Below the pieces are notes generated by a model. It searched no databases. It saw nothing but the letters and a program-made list of their open reading frames with translations, and was not told the origin of the DNA. A stretch of DNA of 64,000 nt from Ruegeria sp. YS9 (GTDB lineage: Bacteria; Pseudomonadota; Alphaproteobacteria; Rhodobacterales; Rhodobacteraceae): positions 3,156,001-3,220,000 of the forward strand of contig NZ_CP102409.1 of the NCBI RefSeq assembly GCF_024628725.1, read 5' to 3'. The stretch's first letter is position 1. Every line of letters starts with the position of its first letter. The position numbers and the translations under genes are program-made. Of this stretch, positions 51,810-61,188 are shown in pieces.

Positions 51810-53893
51810 GCTGCAACAGTTCCGACCAAGGCAGGATTGGCTTCCAGCCCGATTTCTTCGAAGGACAAAACCGGGTTGGACACGCCGCGTGCCTGCATGA
51901 CGGTGCGCAGCAACCGACGGCGCCGGGTCGAGGTCACGACAGCCGGAAACAGGCCGTTGTCAGCGGATTTGGCGATGCTGCTCACAACTCCGTCGGCCAG
52001 TTTGTTGAACACGTTCGGGGGCAGCGCGACGTCCATACCGGTATTTGGGGCGTCGATCTGGTAAGAGGCAAATGTGTCCTCCCATTCCGGGGCCAACTGG
52101 ATCAGAGGGATCGAACCATCCTCGCGCTTCATGTCCGCGACCAGCTGAAAGCCAAGACGCTGACGCACCAGTTCACAGATGCCTTCGGGCTGGGTTGTGG
52201 TCAGCCGCGCCTCGGCGACACTTTCAAGGATCAGCGCCATGTTCCGGATCGACACACGTTCGTCAAGCAGCAGGCGCAGAACCGCGTGCAAAGTGTCGAT
52301 CGGCACTTTGTCGGGGATCAGTTCATCCAGCAGTTTGCGGTTGGCTTCGGCGCGTACCGGGTCGCTCAGACGGGTCATTTCCGACAGCAGGCGACGGAGG
52401 GATTTCAGGGTCAGCAGGCGCGAGAAGTTCTGTTTGATGATCTCCAGCAGATGGGTGGCAAGAATTTCGGGCGGTGAGACTATAGTGGCTCCATTCAGCG
52501 CGGCGTCCTCCTGATCCTTGGGCAGGATCCAGCGTGCCGGAGCACCATAGACCGGCTCGGTCACGTCATTGCCCTCCGGCAAAAGGTCAAAACCGTCCTG
52601 CACGAGCGCCAGGATCAGATCGGGGTGCAAGACACCGCGTGCCTGTTCGACGCCCTGAACCTTGATCACATACGTTCCGGTCGGCAGGTCGGCGCGGTCG
52701 GTCAAGCGGATTTCGGGCAGGATCAGGCCAAAGGTCGACGCCACATAGGTCCGCATATTGGCAATTCGGGCGTCCAGCCCGGTGCCCGGATTCAGAACCA
52801 TGCTGACCAGATCCGGCGCGAACTCCAGATGGACATCATCCAGGTCCAGGATGTCGCCGATAGCTTGGGATGTCGGCGCTTCGGTTTCGGTCGAGGGCAG
52901 GTTTGCCGATGCGGTTGCGTCTTTCTGTTTTCGGTGAACATTGTAAGCCGCGTATCCCAGAATGGCCGCGCCAAGGATGAATGGCAGAAAAGGGAGACCG
53001 GGCACCAGCGCGAACAGGACCATGAGCACCGCGACAGTGGACAATGCTGCCGGGTGGCGGCCGAGTTGAGAAAAGATGGCGGTGTCTGTTGCCCCCTGCG
53101 TGCCGCCCCGTGCCAGCAGCAGGGCAGACGCTATGGAAATGATGACGGCGGGAATTTGCGACACCAACCCGTCGCCGACGGTCAGAATCGCATAGGTTTC
53201 GAACGCCGAGGCCACGGGCATTCCATGCACGACGACGCCCATGACCAGGCCCATGACGAGGTTCAGCAACGTGATCAGAAGCCCGGCGACGGCGTCTCCC
53301 TTCACGAATTTCGACGCACCATCGAGAGAGCCAAAGAATGTCGTCTCCTGCTGTTCCAGCTCTCGCCGTTCCTTGGCTTGCTGATGATCGATTGCCCCGG
53401 CGGACATGTCGCTGTCGATCGCAAGTTGTTTGCCGGGCATCCCGTCCAACGCAAAGCGTGCGCCTACTTCGGCCATGCGGGCGGCGCCCTTGGTGATGAC
53501 CATGAAATTCACGATCAGCAGAACGCCGAACACCACCAGCCCAAGAAAAATGCTGCCGCCCATGACGAAACTGGCAAAACCTTCGATCACGTCTCCTGCC
53601 GCATTCGGGCCGGTGTGCCCCTGCCCGATGATCAGTTTCGTCGACGAAACATTCAGCGACAGGCGCAACATCAGAGACGCCAGCAGAATCGTCGGGAAGG
53701 ACGAAAAGTCCAGCGGGCGTTCAATGAACAGGGTCAGGGTGAAGATCAGGATCGCCAGCGCAAAAGAGGCCGCCAAACCCACGTCCAGAACCCAGGCTGG
53801 CATGGGCAGGATCATCATGACGATGACCGTCATCAGTGCAATCGCCAGCAGGACAGTAGGCGAAAACAGGGACTGGATGTCGATCTTGGGCAC
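51806..53893 (-). CDS. flhA: Flagellar export protein FlhA
   Basis: 695 residues with eight N-terminal membrane helices and a large cytoplasmic domain. The FHIPEP signature is clear: RMAEVGARFALDGMPGKQLA followed by IDSDMSAGAI. It forms the nonameric cytoplasmic ring of the exporter. It lies nine bases after the lytic transglycosylase gene and leads flhA-fliR-flhB and the coiled-coil gene. Confidence 0.97.
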   Translation of the reverse strand: MPKIDIQSLFSPTVLLAIALMTVIVMMILPMPAWVLDVGLAASFALAILIFTLTLFIERPLDFSSFPTILLASLMLRLSLNVSSTKLIIGQGHTGPNAAGDVIEGFASFVMGGSIFLGLVVFGVLLIVNFMVITKGAARMAEVGARFALDGMPGKQLAIDSDMSAGAIDHQQAKERRELEQQETTFFGSLDGASKFVKGDAVAGLLITLLNLVMGLVMGVVVHGMPVASAFETYAILTVGDGLVSQIPAVIISIASALLLARGGTQGATDTAIFSQLGRHPAALSTVAVLMVLFALVPGLPFLPFILGAAILGYAAYNVHRKQKDATASANLPSTETEAPTSQAIGDILDLDDVHLEFAPDLVSMVLNPGTGLDARIANMRTYVASTFGLILPEIRLTDRADLPTGTYVIKVQGVEQARGVLHPDLILALVQDGFDLLPEGNDVTEPVYGAPARWILPKDQEDAALNGATIVSPPEILATHLLEIIKQNFSRLLTLKSLRRLLSEMTRLSDPVRAEANRKLLDELIPDKVPIDTLHAVLRLLLDERVSIRNMALILESVAEARLTTTQPEGICELVRQRLGFQLVADMKREDGSIPLIQLAPEWEDTFASYQIDAPNTGMDVALPPNVFNKLADGVVSSIAKSADNGLFPAVVTSTRRRRLLRTVMQARGVSNPVLSFEEIGLEANPALVGTVAA

Positions 53894-53902
53894 GCGAAAC
53901 TC

Positions 53903-54601
53903 CTAATTGAAGGCGATAAACGCTGTTGCGGCGCCTGCGGCTGGCACCAGAGACCCAAGCGCGCCGGTACGGGGCGATGCCGCCGGAATGGGGATCAAGG
54001 GGAGTCCGGCCCCGGTGAACGGATCCCGAGTTGTGGCCGCAACCCGGGTTCGGGGGCCACCCTCGAGCTGTGCCAGCACCGTTTGAAACCGCTCTTTGTA
54101 AGCTTCGGCAAGGGGTGATGTGCGGGAATGGTAAGCCCCCGCTGCCGCGGGCCACGATCCAAGCTCGGCATGGAGTTCGTTCAGGAACCGGGCGGCGTAG
54201 GTTGCATTCTCATCTGGATCGAACATCGCGTCTATCGAACGGAAGGCTTTGCCGTGCCAGCGATAATTGATCTGAAAACAGCCCACATCAAAGCTGCGTG
54301 CGCCGGTTTTGAAGATTTTGAACGCATAGGCCTTGGCTTCGACCTCGGACTTGAACCAGTACCCCTGACCGCCGACATTGATCGTCCAGGGCCAGGGCTG
54401 CAACCGGCCGTCCAGCCTGCGCCCGGTTTCAACGCGCGAGATGGCGCGCAGCACGTCCAGGGGCACGCCTTCGGACAAAGCGGCGCGGCGCGCGGCCTGA
54501 TCGCACATGTCACCGGTTTTGGCATCTGGCATGGCAAACCCTGCCTGCGCCAAAAGCACATGCACCAACATGAGTAACAGCGGGAACTTCTGATTTGGCA
54601 T
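53903..54601 (-). CDS. Secreted lytic transglycosylase (SLT-like)
   Basis: 232 residues with a signal peptide (LLMLVHVLLAQAGFA). The transglycosylase fold shows PLDVLRAISRVETGRRLDGR with a catalytic Glu, and SFDVGCFQINYRWHGKAF then LNELHAELGSWPAAAGAYHS. Cleaves peptidoglycan, here probably to let the flagellar rod through, since FlgJ is not coded nearby. First gene of the flhA operon. Confidence 0.87.
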   Translation of the reverse strand: MPNQKFPLLLMLVHVLLAQAGFAMPDAKTGDMCDQAARRAALSEGVPLDVLRAISRVETGRRLDGRLQPWPWTINVGGQGYWFKSEVEAKAYAFKIFKTGARSFDVGCFQINYRWHGKAFRSIDAMFDPDENATYAARFLNELHAELGSWPAAAGAYHSRTSPLAEAYKERFQTVLAQLEGGPRTRVAATTRDPFTGAGLPLIPIPAASPRTGALGSLVPAAGAATAFIAFN

Positions 54602-54674
54602 TCTGCCGGTCCGGGATTCTGATCTGTCCCGGCCAAGCTAGCCAACGATCGGTTTACAGAGAGTTATCGCCGCT

Positions 54675-55103
54675 TCAGTTTCGATCTATCCTGCGCCCGA
54701 ACACGACGCTGGTATTGGTGCGCAGGACACCGGGGATCTTCGCCAGGTCGTCGACCAGAATGTCCAGATCCTCCAGCCTTGGCGCCTCCGCCGACAGCAT
54801 AAGATCGAACTCTCCGTTGATCGACAGGCATAGCTTGACCTCGGGGTAGGCTTCGAGCCGCCTGATGATCCGGCTGGTTTCCTTTTGCTGCACTTCAAGC
54901 ATGACGATGACCTGCACTTTCGGCGTGTCTTCGGTGGACCCGAGGCGCACGGAATATCCTTCGATCAGGCCACGCTGTTCCATCCGGTTTATTCGCTCGT
55001 GCACGGTTGTCCGGGCAACACCCAGCGTGGTCGCAATCTGCGTGGTCGAGGCGCGTGCGTTGGCTTGCAGGGCGGTGATGATGCGGCGGTCAAGCTGGTC
55101 CAT
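54675..55103 (-). CDS. Lrp/AsnC-family transcriptional regulator
   Basis: 142 residues. Helix-turn-helix DQLDRRIITALQANARASTT and TTQIATTLGVARTTVHERIN at the N-terminus, then a RAM domain (QVIVMLEVQQKETSRIIRRL). Family members respond to amino acids. It is encoded next to the flagellar transglycosylase and the nickel operon without an evident link to either. Confidence 0.93.
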   Translation of the reverse strand: MDQLDRRIITALQANARASTTQIATTLGVARTTVHERINRMEQRGLIEGYSVRLGSTEDTPKVQVIVMLEVQQKETSRIIRRLEAYPEVKLCLSINGEFDLMLSAEAPRLEDLDILVDDLAKIPGVLRTNTSVVFGRRIDRN

Positions 55104-55155
55104 TGGGGCTCTGGTTCGTGGTCATTCCGGGTTGAGATCAGATCGAAGCGTCCGC

Positions 55156-56475
55156 TCAGGGTTCGCGCGGGATGCGCGGGTGCAGATCGTCGATGATGAT
55201 CGGATGCGCGTGCGGGCCTGGCCCGGCCAGATGTGGGTGATCGGGCGGCAGGTCGGGGTGATCATGGGTGATCGGTTCCTGGTCGAGGCGCGGCCAAAGG
55301 CCGATTGCACCGACGACGCCGGCCACGGACAGCGTTGCCATGCTGCTGAGTGTGACGGTCGGACCAAACACGGTCATCAGCCACCCTGCCAGCGGGTAAA
55401 GAACCAGCCAGCAGCCATGCGAAAGGGTAAACTGTGCGGCGAAGACGGCAGGGCGATCCTCGGGGTGGGCCGACCGGGTCAAAAGGCGGCCCGAGGGTGT
55501 CAGGGTGGTGGAATATCCGAAGCCGGTGAATGCCCACAACGCGGTCAGCAACCCGAGCGACAGAGGAGCAATTGCGGCCAGCATCGCGGCGACGGCCATG
55601 GAACCAGTGGCAAAAACGGCGCCCGCGACCATGACCCGACGGTCCTCGGTCCGATCCAGAAGGCGGGGCAAGGTAAAGGCCGCCAGCATCGATCCGCCCC
55701 CGAAGCCGGCCAGGGCAATGGCCACGGCGCTTTCCGACAGGCCCAGATTGGCACGCACGATGACCACGGTGTTCACGATCACCATCGAGCTCAGTGCCGC
55801 CGCGCTCCAGCTGAGTGCAAGCAGCCCGCGCAACCGGGGTGTTTTCAGATAGATACGTATGCCGCGTGTGGTGCGGTCATAGATGCCGCGGGGCCGGCTT
55901 GGCTTGGGTGACGGAAGCACGACCGAGACAACCAGCATTGCCGATGCGACAAAACCCAGCGCAGTACCCCAGAACAGGCTGTTGAAGCTGACCAGCAGCA
56001 GCAATGCGGCGGCGAACATCGGGCTCAGCAGGCTTTCCATATCGTAGGCCAGGCGCGACAGCGACAAGGCACGCGTGTATTCAGCTTCGTCCGGCAGCAC
56101 GTCCGGAATCGTGGCCTGAAAGGCGGGCGTAAAGCCCGCCGACGCAGATTGCAGCACGAAGATCAGCACATAGATCTGCCAGACTTCGGTCACGAACGGC
56201 AGGCACACTGCCACCGCAGCGCGGATCAGGTCCAGCACGACCAGCATCTTGCGGCGATCCAGACGCTCGGCAAATGCAGCGGCGAGTGGGGCAACGGTGA
56301 CGTAAGCCACCATCTTGATCGTCAGCGCGGTGCCAAGGACAAGGCCCGCGGCATTCCCGGCCAGATCAAAGGCGAGCAGCCCCAGTGCAACCGTGGCCAG
56401 CCCGGTTCCGGTCAGGGCGACGATCTGGGCCGCGAACAGGTGGCGGTAGGTGCGGTTTCTCAGAATGCTCAGCAT
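55156..56475 (-). CDS. MFS exporter with His-rich tail, NreB-like (probable nickel efflux)
   Basis: 439 residues, twelve hydrophobic helices. It begins with RNRTYRHLFAAQIVALTGTG, as NreB/NrsD transporters do. The C-terminal tail is rich in histidine (ITHDHPDLPPDHPHL and HAHPIII), a hallmark of NreB and NrsD nickel exporters. The gene starts three bases after the CsoR/InrS-type regulator. Ni(II) or Co(II) export from the cytoplasm is the likely job; the metal cannot be proven from sequence. Confidence 0.8.
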   Translation of the reverse strand: MLSILRNRTYRHLFAAQIVALTGTGLATVALGLLAFDLAGNAAGLVLGTALTIKMVAYVTVAPLAAAFAERLDRRKMLVVLDLIRAAVAVCLPFVTEVWQIYVLIFVLQSASAGFTPAFQATIPDVLPDEAEYTRALSLSRLAYDMESLLSPMFAAALLLLVSFNSLFWGTALGFVASAMLVVSVVLPSPKPSRPRGIYDRTTRGIRIYLKTPRLRGLLALSWSAAALSSMVIVNTVVIVRANLGLSESAVAIALAGFGGGSMLAAFTLPRLLDRTEDRRVMVAGAVFATGSMAVAAMLAAIAPLSLGLLTALWAFTGFGYSTTLTPSGRLLTRSAHPEDRPAVFAAQFTLSHGCWLVLYPLAGWLMTVFGPTVTLSSMATLSVAGVVGAIGLWPRLDQEPITHDHPDLPPDHPHLAGPGPHAHPIIIDDLHPRIPREP

Positions 56476-56478
56476 GGC

Positions 56479-56736
56479 TCAGAGGTACTTTGTGATCGCT
56501 TTGAACTCTTCGATCCCGCTGCCATCGTCGTCAGAGGACAGGCAGTGTTCGATATGATCATGAATCAAAGCGCGTTTGGCATTGGTGACAGCCTTTTCAA
56601 CAGCAAACAACTGTTGTGCGACGTCCGAACAGGGGGCTTGCCCCTCGAGCATGGCAATGACCTTGGCCAGATGCCCATGGGCCCGCTTCAGCCGGGCCAT
56701 GATCTGTGGATGTGACTCGTGGGCGTGATTTGACAT
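56479..56736 (-). CDS. CsoR/RcnR-family metal sensor, InrS-like
   Basis: 85 residues, all-helical DUF156 fold. The metal ligands expected for CsoR (Cys36, His61, Cys65) are all present, and an N-terminal His4 lines up with His21 of the nickel sensor InrS; the InrS set is Cys53, His78, Cys82 and His21 with a constant offset of 17. Together with the exporter and the operator palindrome this points to nickel-responsive de-repression. Its start lies eight bases from the palindrome, so it probably regulates itself. Confidence 0.85.
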   Translation of the reverse strand: MSNHAHESHPQIMARLKRAHGHLAKVIAMLEGQAPCSDVAQQLFAVEKAVTNAKRALIHDHIEHCLSSDDDGSGIEEFKAITKYL

Positions 56737-56743
56737 GGCTTAT

Positions 56744-56768
56744 CCATATCCCCCCGATGGGGATATGG
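56744..56768. promoter_or_regulatory. Operator palindrome of the CsoR/RcnR-family regulator
   Basis: CCATATCCCC-CCGAT-GGGGATATGG, a perfect 10-5-10 inverted repeat with central C and G tracts, the type bound by CsoR/RcnR/InrS regulators. It lies immediately upstream of the regulator and ahead of rnd on the other strand. Confidence 0.75.
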
Positions 56769-56869
56769 TCAAGGATTTGGCATCGAATGGCCCGCGACTT
56801 TTGGACGGCGTTGAGTTTGGGGGCCAAACCGCCTATCTCGGGGGCGATATCGCACAAAGGAATAGTCGC

Positions 56870-57484
56870 GTGGCGAACCATTTGTACAAAAACGATCTGC
56901 CGGATGGGCTGGATCTGGGCCCGGTTGTGGCCATTGACTGTGAAACCATGGGGCTGAACCCGCATCGCGATCGCCTGTGCGTGATTCAGATGTCAGGTGG
57001 TGACGGAAACAGCCATATCGTTCAGGTGGAAAAAGGCCAGACCGAGGCGCCGAACCTGAGTGCCATGCTGGAAAACCCTGACGTGCTGAAGCTGTTTCAT
57101 TTCGGGCGTTTCGACATTGCCGCGATGTATCACACCTTTGGCGCCCTGGCCGCACCGGTTTACTGCACCAAGATCGCCAGCCGGCTGGTGCGCACATACA
57201 CCGACCGTCACGGGTTGAAGAACCTGTGTCAGGAACTGATTGGCGTGGATATCTCGAAACAACAGCAGATGAGCGATTGGGGTGCTGAAACCCTTACGGA
57301 TGCGCAGCTGGACTATGCGGCCTCGGACGTTCTTTATCTGCACCGCCTGCGGGACGAGTTGAACAAGCGGCTGGCGCGCGAGGGTAGGGCCGAGATGGCG
57401 CAGGCCTGTTTTGACTTCCTGCCGATGCGTGCGAAGCTGGACCTCGCCGGTTGGCCCGAAACGGATATTTTTGCGCACTCATGA
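56870..57484 (+). CDS. rnd: Ribonuclease D-like 3'-5' exonuclease
   Basis: 204 residues from GTG 56870, with CAAAGGAA upstream; a longer frame to 56735 crosses the operator and promoter of the metal regulator. DEDD exonuclease motifs are seen: VVAIDCETMGLNPHRDRLCV (Exo I), FHFGRFDIAAMYHTFG (Exo II) and LDYAASDVLYLHRLR (Exo III). The HRDC domain of full-length RNase D is missing, as in the short alphaproteobacterial form. Its stop overlaps kdsD (ATGA). Confidence 0.92.
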   Translation: MANHLYKNDLPDGLDLGPVVAIDCETMGLNPHRDRLCVIQMSGGDGNSHIVQVEKGQTEAPNLSAMLENPDVLKLFHFGRFDIAAMYHTFGALAAPVYCTKIASRLVRTYTDRHGLKNLCQELIGVDISKQQQMSDWGAETLTDAQLDYAASDVLYLHRLRDELNKRLAREGRAEMAQACFDFLPMRAKLDLAGWPETDIFAHS

Positions 57485-58449
57485 CCGATACCGAAGCATT
57501 CCTGAGAACCGCCCGCCAGGTCGTCACCGATGAAGCCCGTGCGCTGGACGTTCTGGCCGACAGCCTTGACGAGCATTTTGCCGAGGCCGTGCATCTGATC
57601 CTGAAAGCCACCGGGCGTATCATCATCAGTGGCATCGGCAAATCGGGCCATATCGGCCACAAGATTGCCGCCACTCTGGCAAGTACCGGAACGCCTGCCT
57701 ATTTCGTGCACCCGGCCGAGGCCAGCCATGGCGATCTGGGCATGGTTTCCAAAGGCGATGTGGTGCTGGCGATTTCGAATTCCGGCGAAGCGCCCGAGCT
57801 GGCCAACCTGCTGGCCTTTACGCGCCGCTTTGGCATTCCGCTGATCGGGCTATCCAGCAAGCCAGAAAGCACGTTGATGAAACAGGCCGATGTGCATCTG
57901 CTGATCCCGTCGATGGGCGAGGCCTGCGGTTATGGCATGGTGCCTTCGATCTCGACGACGCTGACCCTTGCCATGGGCGATGCGCTGGCCATTGCGCTGA
58001 TGAAGTATCGCGATTTTCGCCCCGAGGATTTCCGTGCCTTCCACCCCGGCGGCAAGTTGGGAGCGCGGCTGAGTACGGTGGGTGACCTGATGCATACCGG
58101 CGACGCCCTGCCTCTGGTCGCCGCGAACACCCCGATGAGCGACGCGTTGATCGAAATCAGCCAAAAGGGTTTCGGCGTGGCCGGTGTAACGGATGCGCAG
58201 GGGCAGTTGTCGGGCATCATTACGGACGGTGACTTGCGGCGGCACATGGATGGCCTGCTGGATAAAACGACCGAGCAGGTCATGACCGCCAATCCGACCA
58301 CCATAACACCGGGCGCCTTGGCGGAAGAGGCGGTGGCGATCATGAATGATCGCAAGATCACTTCGCTGTTCGTGGTTGACGAGGCTTCATCAGGTCAGCC
58401 CCTGGGCCTTCTGCATATCCACGACTGCCTGCGCGTCGGCCTGGGCTGA
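57481..58449 (+). CDS. kdsD: Arabinose-5-phosphate isomerase (KpsF/GutQ family)
   Basis: 322 residues. SIS domain with GRIIISGIGKSGHIGHKIAA and the sugar-phosphate loop EASHGDLGMVSKGDVVLAIS, then two CBS domains (about 205-320, with TDGDLRRHMDGLLDK). It makes D-arabinose 5-phosphate for KDO in lipopolysaccharide. It precedes lptC-lptA-lptB, forming an LPS block. ATG 57481 overlaps the rnd stop. Confidence 0.95.
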   Translation: MTDTEAFLRTARQVVTDEARALDVLADSLDEHFAEAVHLILKATGRIIISGIGKSGHIGHKIAATLASTGTPAYFVHPAEASHGDLGMVSKGDVVLAISNSGEAPELANLLAFTRRFGIPLIGLSSKPESTLMKQADVHLLIPSMGEACGYGMVPSISTTLTLAMGDALAIALMKYRDFRPEDFRAFHPGGKLGARLSTVGDLMHTGDALPLVAANTPMSDALIEISQKGFGVAGVTDAQGQLSGIITDGDLRRHMDGLLDKTTEQVMTANPTTITPGALAEEAVAIMNDRKITSLFVVDEASSGQPLGLLHIHDCLRVGLG

Positions 58450-58460
58450 GGGAGGCTGAA

Positions 58461-59060
58461 GTGGACAGGTATTCCCGCATGGTACAGTTCCTGAAGGTTC
58501 TGTTGCCGCTTGCGGCCATTCTAATGCTGTCCACCGTGTTCCTGCTGTCCCGCAGCATCGAAACCAACGTGTCGGTGCCATTTGCAGAGAAAGACATTGA
58601 CGAGCGGCTGGCGCAGCAGGTGGTCACACAGCCGAAGTATCGCGGGACAACCCGCAAAGGCGAAGATGTCCAGATCGAAGCCATCCAAGCCAAGCAGGGC
58701 GGCGAAGACGAAACTCCGACCGCATCCGAATTTCGGGGCCGTCTGGGGCTTCTCAGCGGTGGAGCGATATTTCTGGATTCCAATTCAGGTTTGATCCGCC
58801 CTGATGAGGGCACGGCAACTTTTGTCGGCGACGTGGTGATTACAACCGCCGACGGTCTAAAGGTCACAACGGATCTGCTCAACACGTCGCTGGACGAAAT
58901 CCGGGGCGACACGCCGGGGCAGGTAAATGGAACCGGGCCGATCGGCAACTTTTCCGCCGGACGCATGACCTTCGGGGCTGAAAAAAAGGACGGACCGGTC
59001 CATATTGTTTTTACAGACGGCGTGAAGCTGGTATACGAGCCTGAAAAAGCAGAAAGATAA
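58461..59060 (+). CDS. lptC: LPS export protein LptC
   Basis: 199 residues from a GTG preceded by GGGAGG. One N-terminal membrane helix (FLKVLLPLAAILMLSTVFLL) anchors a periplasmic beta-jellyroll (VQIEAIQAKQGG, SGLIRPDEGTATFVGDVVIT, DGLKVTTDLLNTSLDEIRGD). LptC passes LPS from LptBFG to LptA. Order kdsD-lptC-lptA-lptB is the standard one. Confidence 0.92.
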   Translation: MDRYSRMVQFLKVLLPLAAILMLSTVFLLSRSIETNVSVPFAEKDIDERLAQQVVTQPKYRGTTRKGEDVQIEAIQAKQGGEDETPTASEFRGRLGLLSGGAIFLDSNSGLIRPDEGTATFVGDVVITTADGLKVTTDLLNTSLDEIRGDTPGQVNGTGPIGNFSAGRMTFGAEKKDGPVHIVFTDGVKLVYEPEKAER

Positions 59061-59063
59061 CCT

Positions 59064-59555
59064 GTGTTCGATTTTCGTTTTGTTCCTTTGTGCCTTGCTC
59101 TGTTTGCAGGTGCCGTAACCGCGACTGCGCAGGAGGCGCAGGTGGCTTTTGGTTCTGCAAATGCCGACCCAAGCCTTCCGGTCGAGGTCACGTCCGAAAC
59201 GTTGAACGTCAACCAGGAGGACGGTTCTGCCGAATTCCTCGGAAATGTCGTCGTCATCCAGGGCGAAATGCGGCTGACCGCTGAACGGGTTCTTGTGATC
59301 TACAACGAGGAACGATCGGCGATTGAACGGATGGAAGCCACCGAGAATGTAGTTCTGGTCAGCCCGCCGGATGCGGCAGAGGGCGATTGGGCAGAATACA
59401 CGATCGATTCCGGTGTGATCGTCATGAAAGGCAATGTCCTGCTGACGCAAGGCCCCAGCATCATCAGCGGCGATCAGATGAACGCCAATCTGACAACCGG
59501 CACAGCGAACATGACCGGGCGCGTCAAAACGATCCTTCAACAGGGAAACAACTGA
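59064..59555 (+). CDS. lptA: LPS transport periplasmic protein LptA
   Basis: 163 residues from a GTG. Signal peptide (LCLALFAGAVTATA) and OstA-type repeat (PVEVTSETLNVNQEDGSAEF, LGNVVVIQGEMRLTAERVLV). Bridges the periplasm for LPS. Its stop overlaps lptB (TGATG). Confidence 0.93.
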   Translation: MFDFRFVPLCLALFAGAVTATAQEAQVAFGSANADPSLPVEVTSETLNVNQEDGSAEFLGNVVVIQGEMRLTAERVLVIYNEERSAIERMEATENVVLVSPPDAAEGDWAEYTIDSGVIVMKGNVLLTQGPSIISGDQMNANLTTGTANMTGRVKTILQQGNN

Positions 59556-60313
59556 TGGCGCGACCCGACCTGTCAGTGGCCGAAGGCAATTCCGGGCTGC
59601 GCATCGAGAAGCTGCGGAAATCCTACCGTAAGAAAACGGTGATCCGCGATGTCTCGATGACGCTGGACCGGTCCGAAGTCGTTGCCCTGTTGGGACCCAA
59701 CGGGTCGGGTAAGACCACGACTTTTTATTCCGTGGCAGGGCTTGTTTTCCCGGAGGCCGGCAAAGTCACGATAGATGGCCAGAATGTTACGACTTTGCCG
59801 ATGTACCGGCGTGCGCGAATGGGAATCGGTTATCTGCCGCAGGAGATGTCGATCTTTCGCGGCATGAGCGTCGAGGACAATATCGCTGCGGTACTGGATA
59901 TCACGGTTCCTCATGCTCACAGGCGGAAAGAACGGCTGGAAGAGCTGTTGTCGGACTTCTCGATCGAACATCTGCGCCGCGCGCCGGCTCTTGCCCTTTC
60001 CGGCGGTGAGCGCCGCCGCGTTGAGATAGCGCGATGTTTGGCCGCAGACCCGAAATATCTTTTGCTGGACGAACCATTTGCGGGTGTTGATCCGATCAGC
60101 GTCGGCGATATCCGGCATCTGGTGGCCGACCTGAAAAAACGGGGGATCGGTGTTCTGATCACCGACCATAACGTGCGGGAAACGCTGGAAATTGTCGACC
60201 GCGCCTATATCCTGCATGACGGGCAGGTTCTCATGTCCGGCACTCCTGACGAGGTCGTCGAGAACGAGAATGTCCGCCGTGTCTATCTTGGTGAAAACTT
60301 CCGTATTTCATAG
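59555..60313 (+). CDS. lptB: LPS export ABC transporter ATPase LptB
   Basis: 252 residues. Walker A LLGPNGSGKTTTFYS, Q-loop YLPQEMSIFRG, signature LSGGERRRVEIAR, Walker B KYLLLDEPFAGVD and switch His in ITDHNVRETLEI are complete. It drives LptFG extraction of LPS. ATG 59555 overlaps lptA; an earlier in-frame codon at 59387 lies inside lptA and is not used. Confidence 0.96.
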   Translation: MARPDLSVAEGNSGLRIEKLRKSYRKKTVIRDVSMTLDRSEVVALLGPNGSGKTTTFYSVAGLVFPEAGKVTIDGQNVTTLPMYRRARMGIGYLPQEMSIFRGMSVEDNIAAVLDITVPHAHRRKERLEELLSDFSIEHLRRAPALALSGGERRRVEIARCLAADPKYLLLDEPFAGVDPISVGDIRHLVADLKKRGIGVLITDHNVRETLEIVDRAYILHDGQVLMSGTPDEVVENENVRRVYLGENFRIS

Positions 60314-60444
60314 GCTTGCTCTGGTCTGCGTCGGGTGCATGGCGGAAATCGCGTATATACACATCTGTTTTGATTGACTCTTCCGTCGTCTCTTGCCTCA
60401 ATTGTCCCATGGCATTTACCCGGTTTCAGTCTGGAGATCGTTGT

Positions 60445-60533
60445 CCCTTCGTTGAAGGGCTGGAGTTAAGACAACCGCGGAAAGTGCCTCGACCCCCCAC
60501 CCGATAAAAACAAGTTCGTCACGCAACGTGACG
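60445..60533 (+). promoter_or_regulatory. Leader of hpf with two hairpins
   Basis: Between lptB and hpf are 252 bases without a gene. They hold CCCTTC-GTT-GAAGGG at 60445-60459 and CGTCACG-CAA-CGTGACG at 60517-60533, the second 32 bases before the hpf start. They may terminate lptB transcription or shape the hpf leader. Confidence 0.4.
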
Positions 60534-60565
60534 TCAGAATGGGTGTGAATTGTGAAGGAGATCAC

Positions 60566-61129
60566 ATGCGTTACCAAATCAGCGGAAAACAGATCGACAT
60601 CGGTGCGGCGCTTCAGACTCACGTGCAGACCGAATTGGGCGAGGTTGTGAGTAAATATGCTCAGCGGCCTACCGATGCCAACGTCGTCTTTTCCCGTTCA
60701 GCGCATGAATATGTATGCGAAACAACAGTGCACCTGTCCACCGGGCTGACCGCTCAGGCCAAGGCGCATGCAACCGAAATCTATGCAGCGTTCGAGGCAT
60801 GCTGCGACAAAATGGAAACACAACTGCGGCGCTACAAACGTCGTTTGAAGGACCACCACAAGGATCGATCCGAGCCGGTTGAACTCTTTGGGGCGTCCTC
60901 TTATATCCTCGCCTCTGACGAATCGGACACGGCCGATGAACCCGAATCGCTACAGCCCATGATTGTGGCTGAGATGGAAACAAAAATCCCGTCTTTGAGC
61001 GTTGGTGAAGCCGTGATGCAAATGGAACTTGCCGGTGCCCCGGTGCTGGTGTTCAGAAATGAGAACAAGGATGGATTGAACGTCGTGTATCGTCGCGAAG
61101 ACGGTAACATCGGCTGGATTGATCCTTAA
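60566..61129 (+). CDS. hpf: Ribosome hibernation promoting factor, long form
   Basis: 187 residues from ATG 60566, with AAGGAG upstream. The S30AE domain (RYQISGKQIDIGAALQTHVQ, FEACCDKMETQLRRYKRRLK) and a C-terminal dimerisation domain (AVMQMELAGAPVLVFRNENK, VVYRREDGNIGWIDP) make it the long HPF that forms 100S ribosomes. It is followed by ptsN. Confidence 0.95.
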   Translation: MRYQISGKQIDIGAALQTHVQTELGEVVSKYAQRPTDANVVFSRSAHEYVCETTVHLSTGLTAQAKAHATEIYAAFEACCDKMETQLRRYKRRLKDHHKDRSEPVELFGASSYILASDESDTADEPESLQPMIVAEMETKIPSLSVGEAVMQMELAGAPVLVFRNENKDGLNVVYRREDGNIGWIDP

Positions 61130-61188
61130 CAGGCAAGGATACGGGGCCGCACCCGCCGAGGCGGGTGCCGTTCCCATGGAGCGTGATC

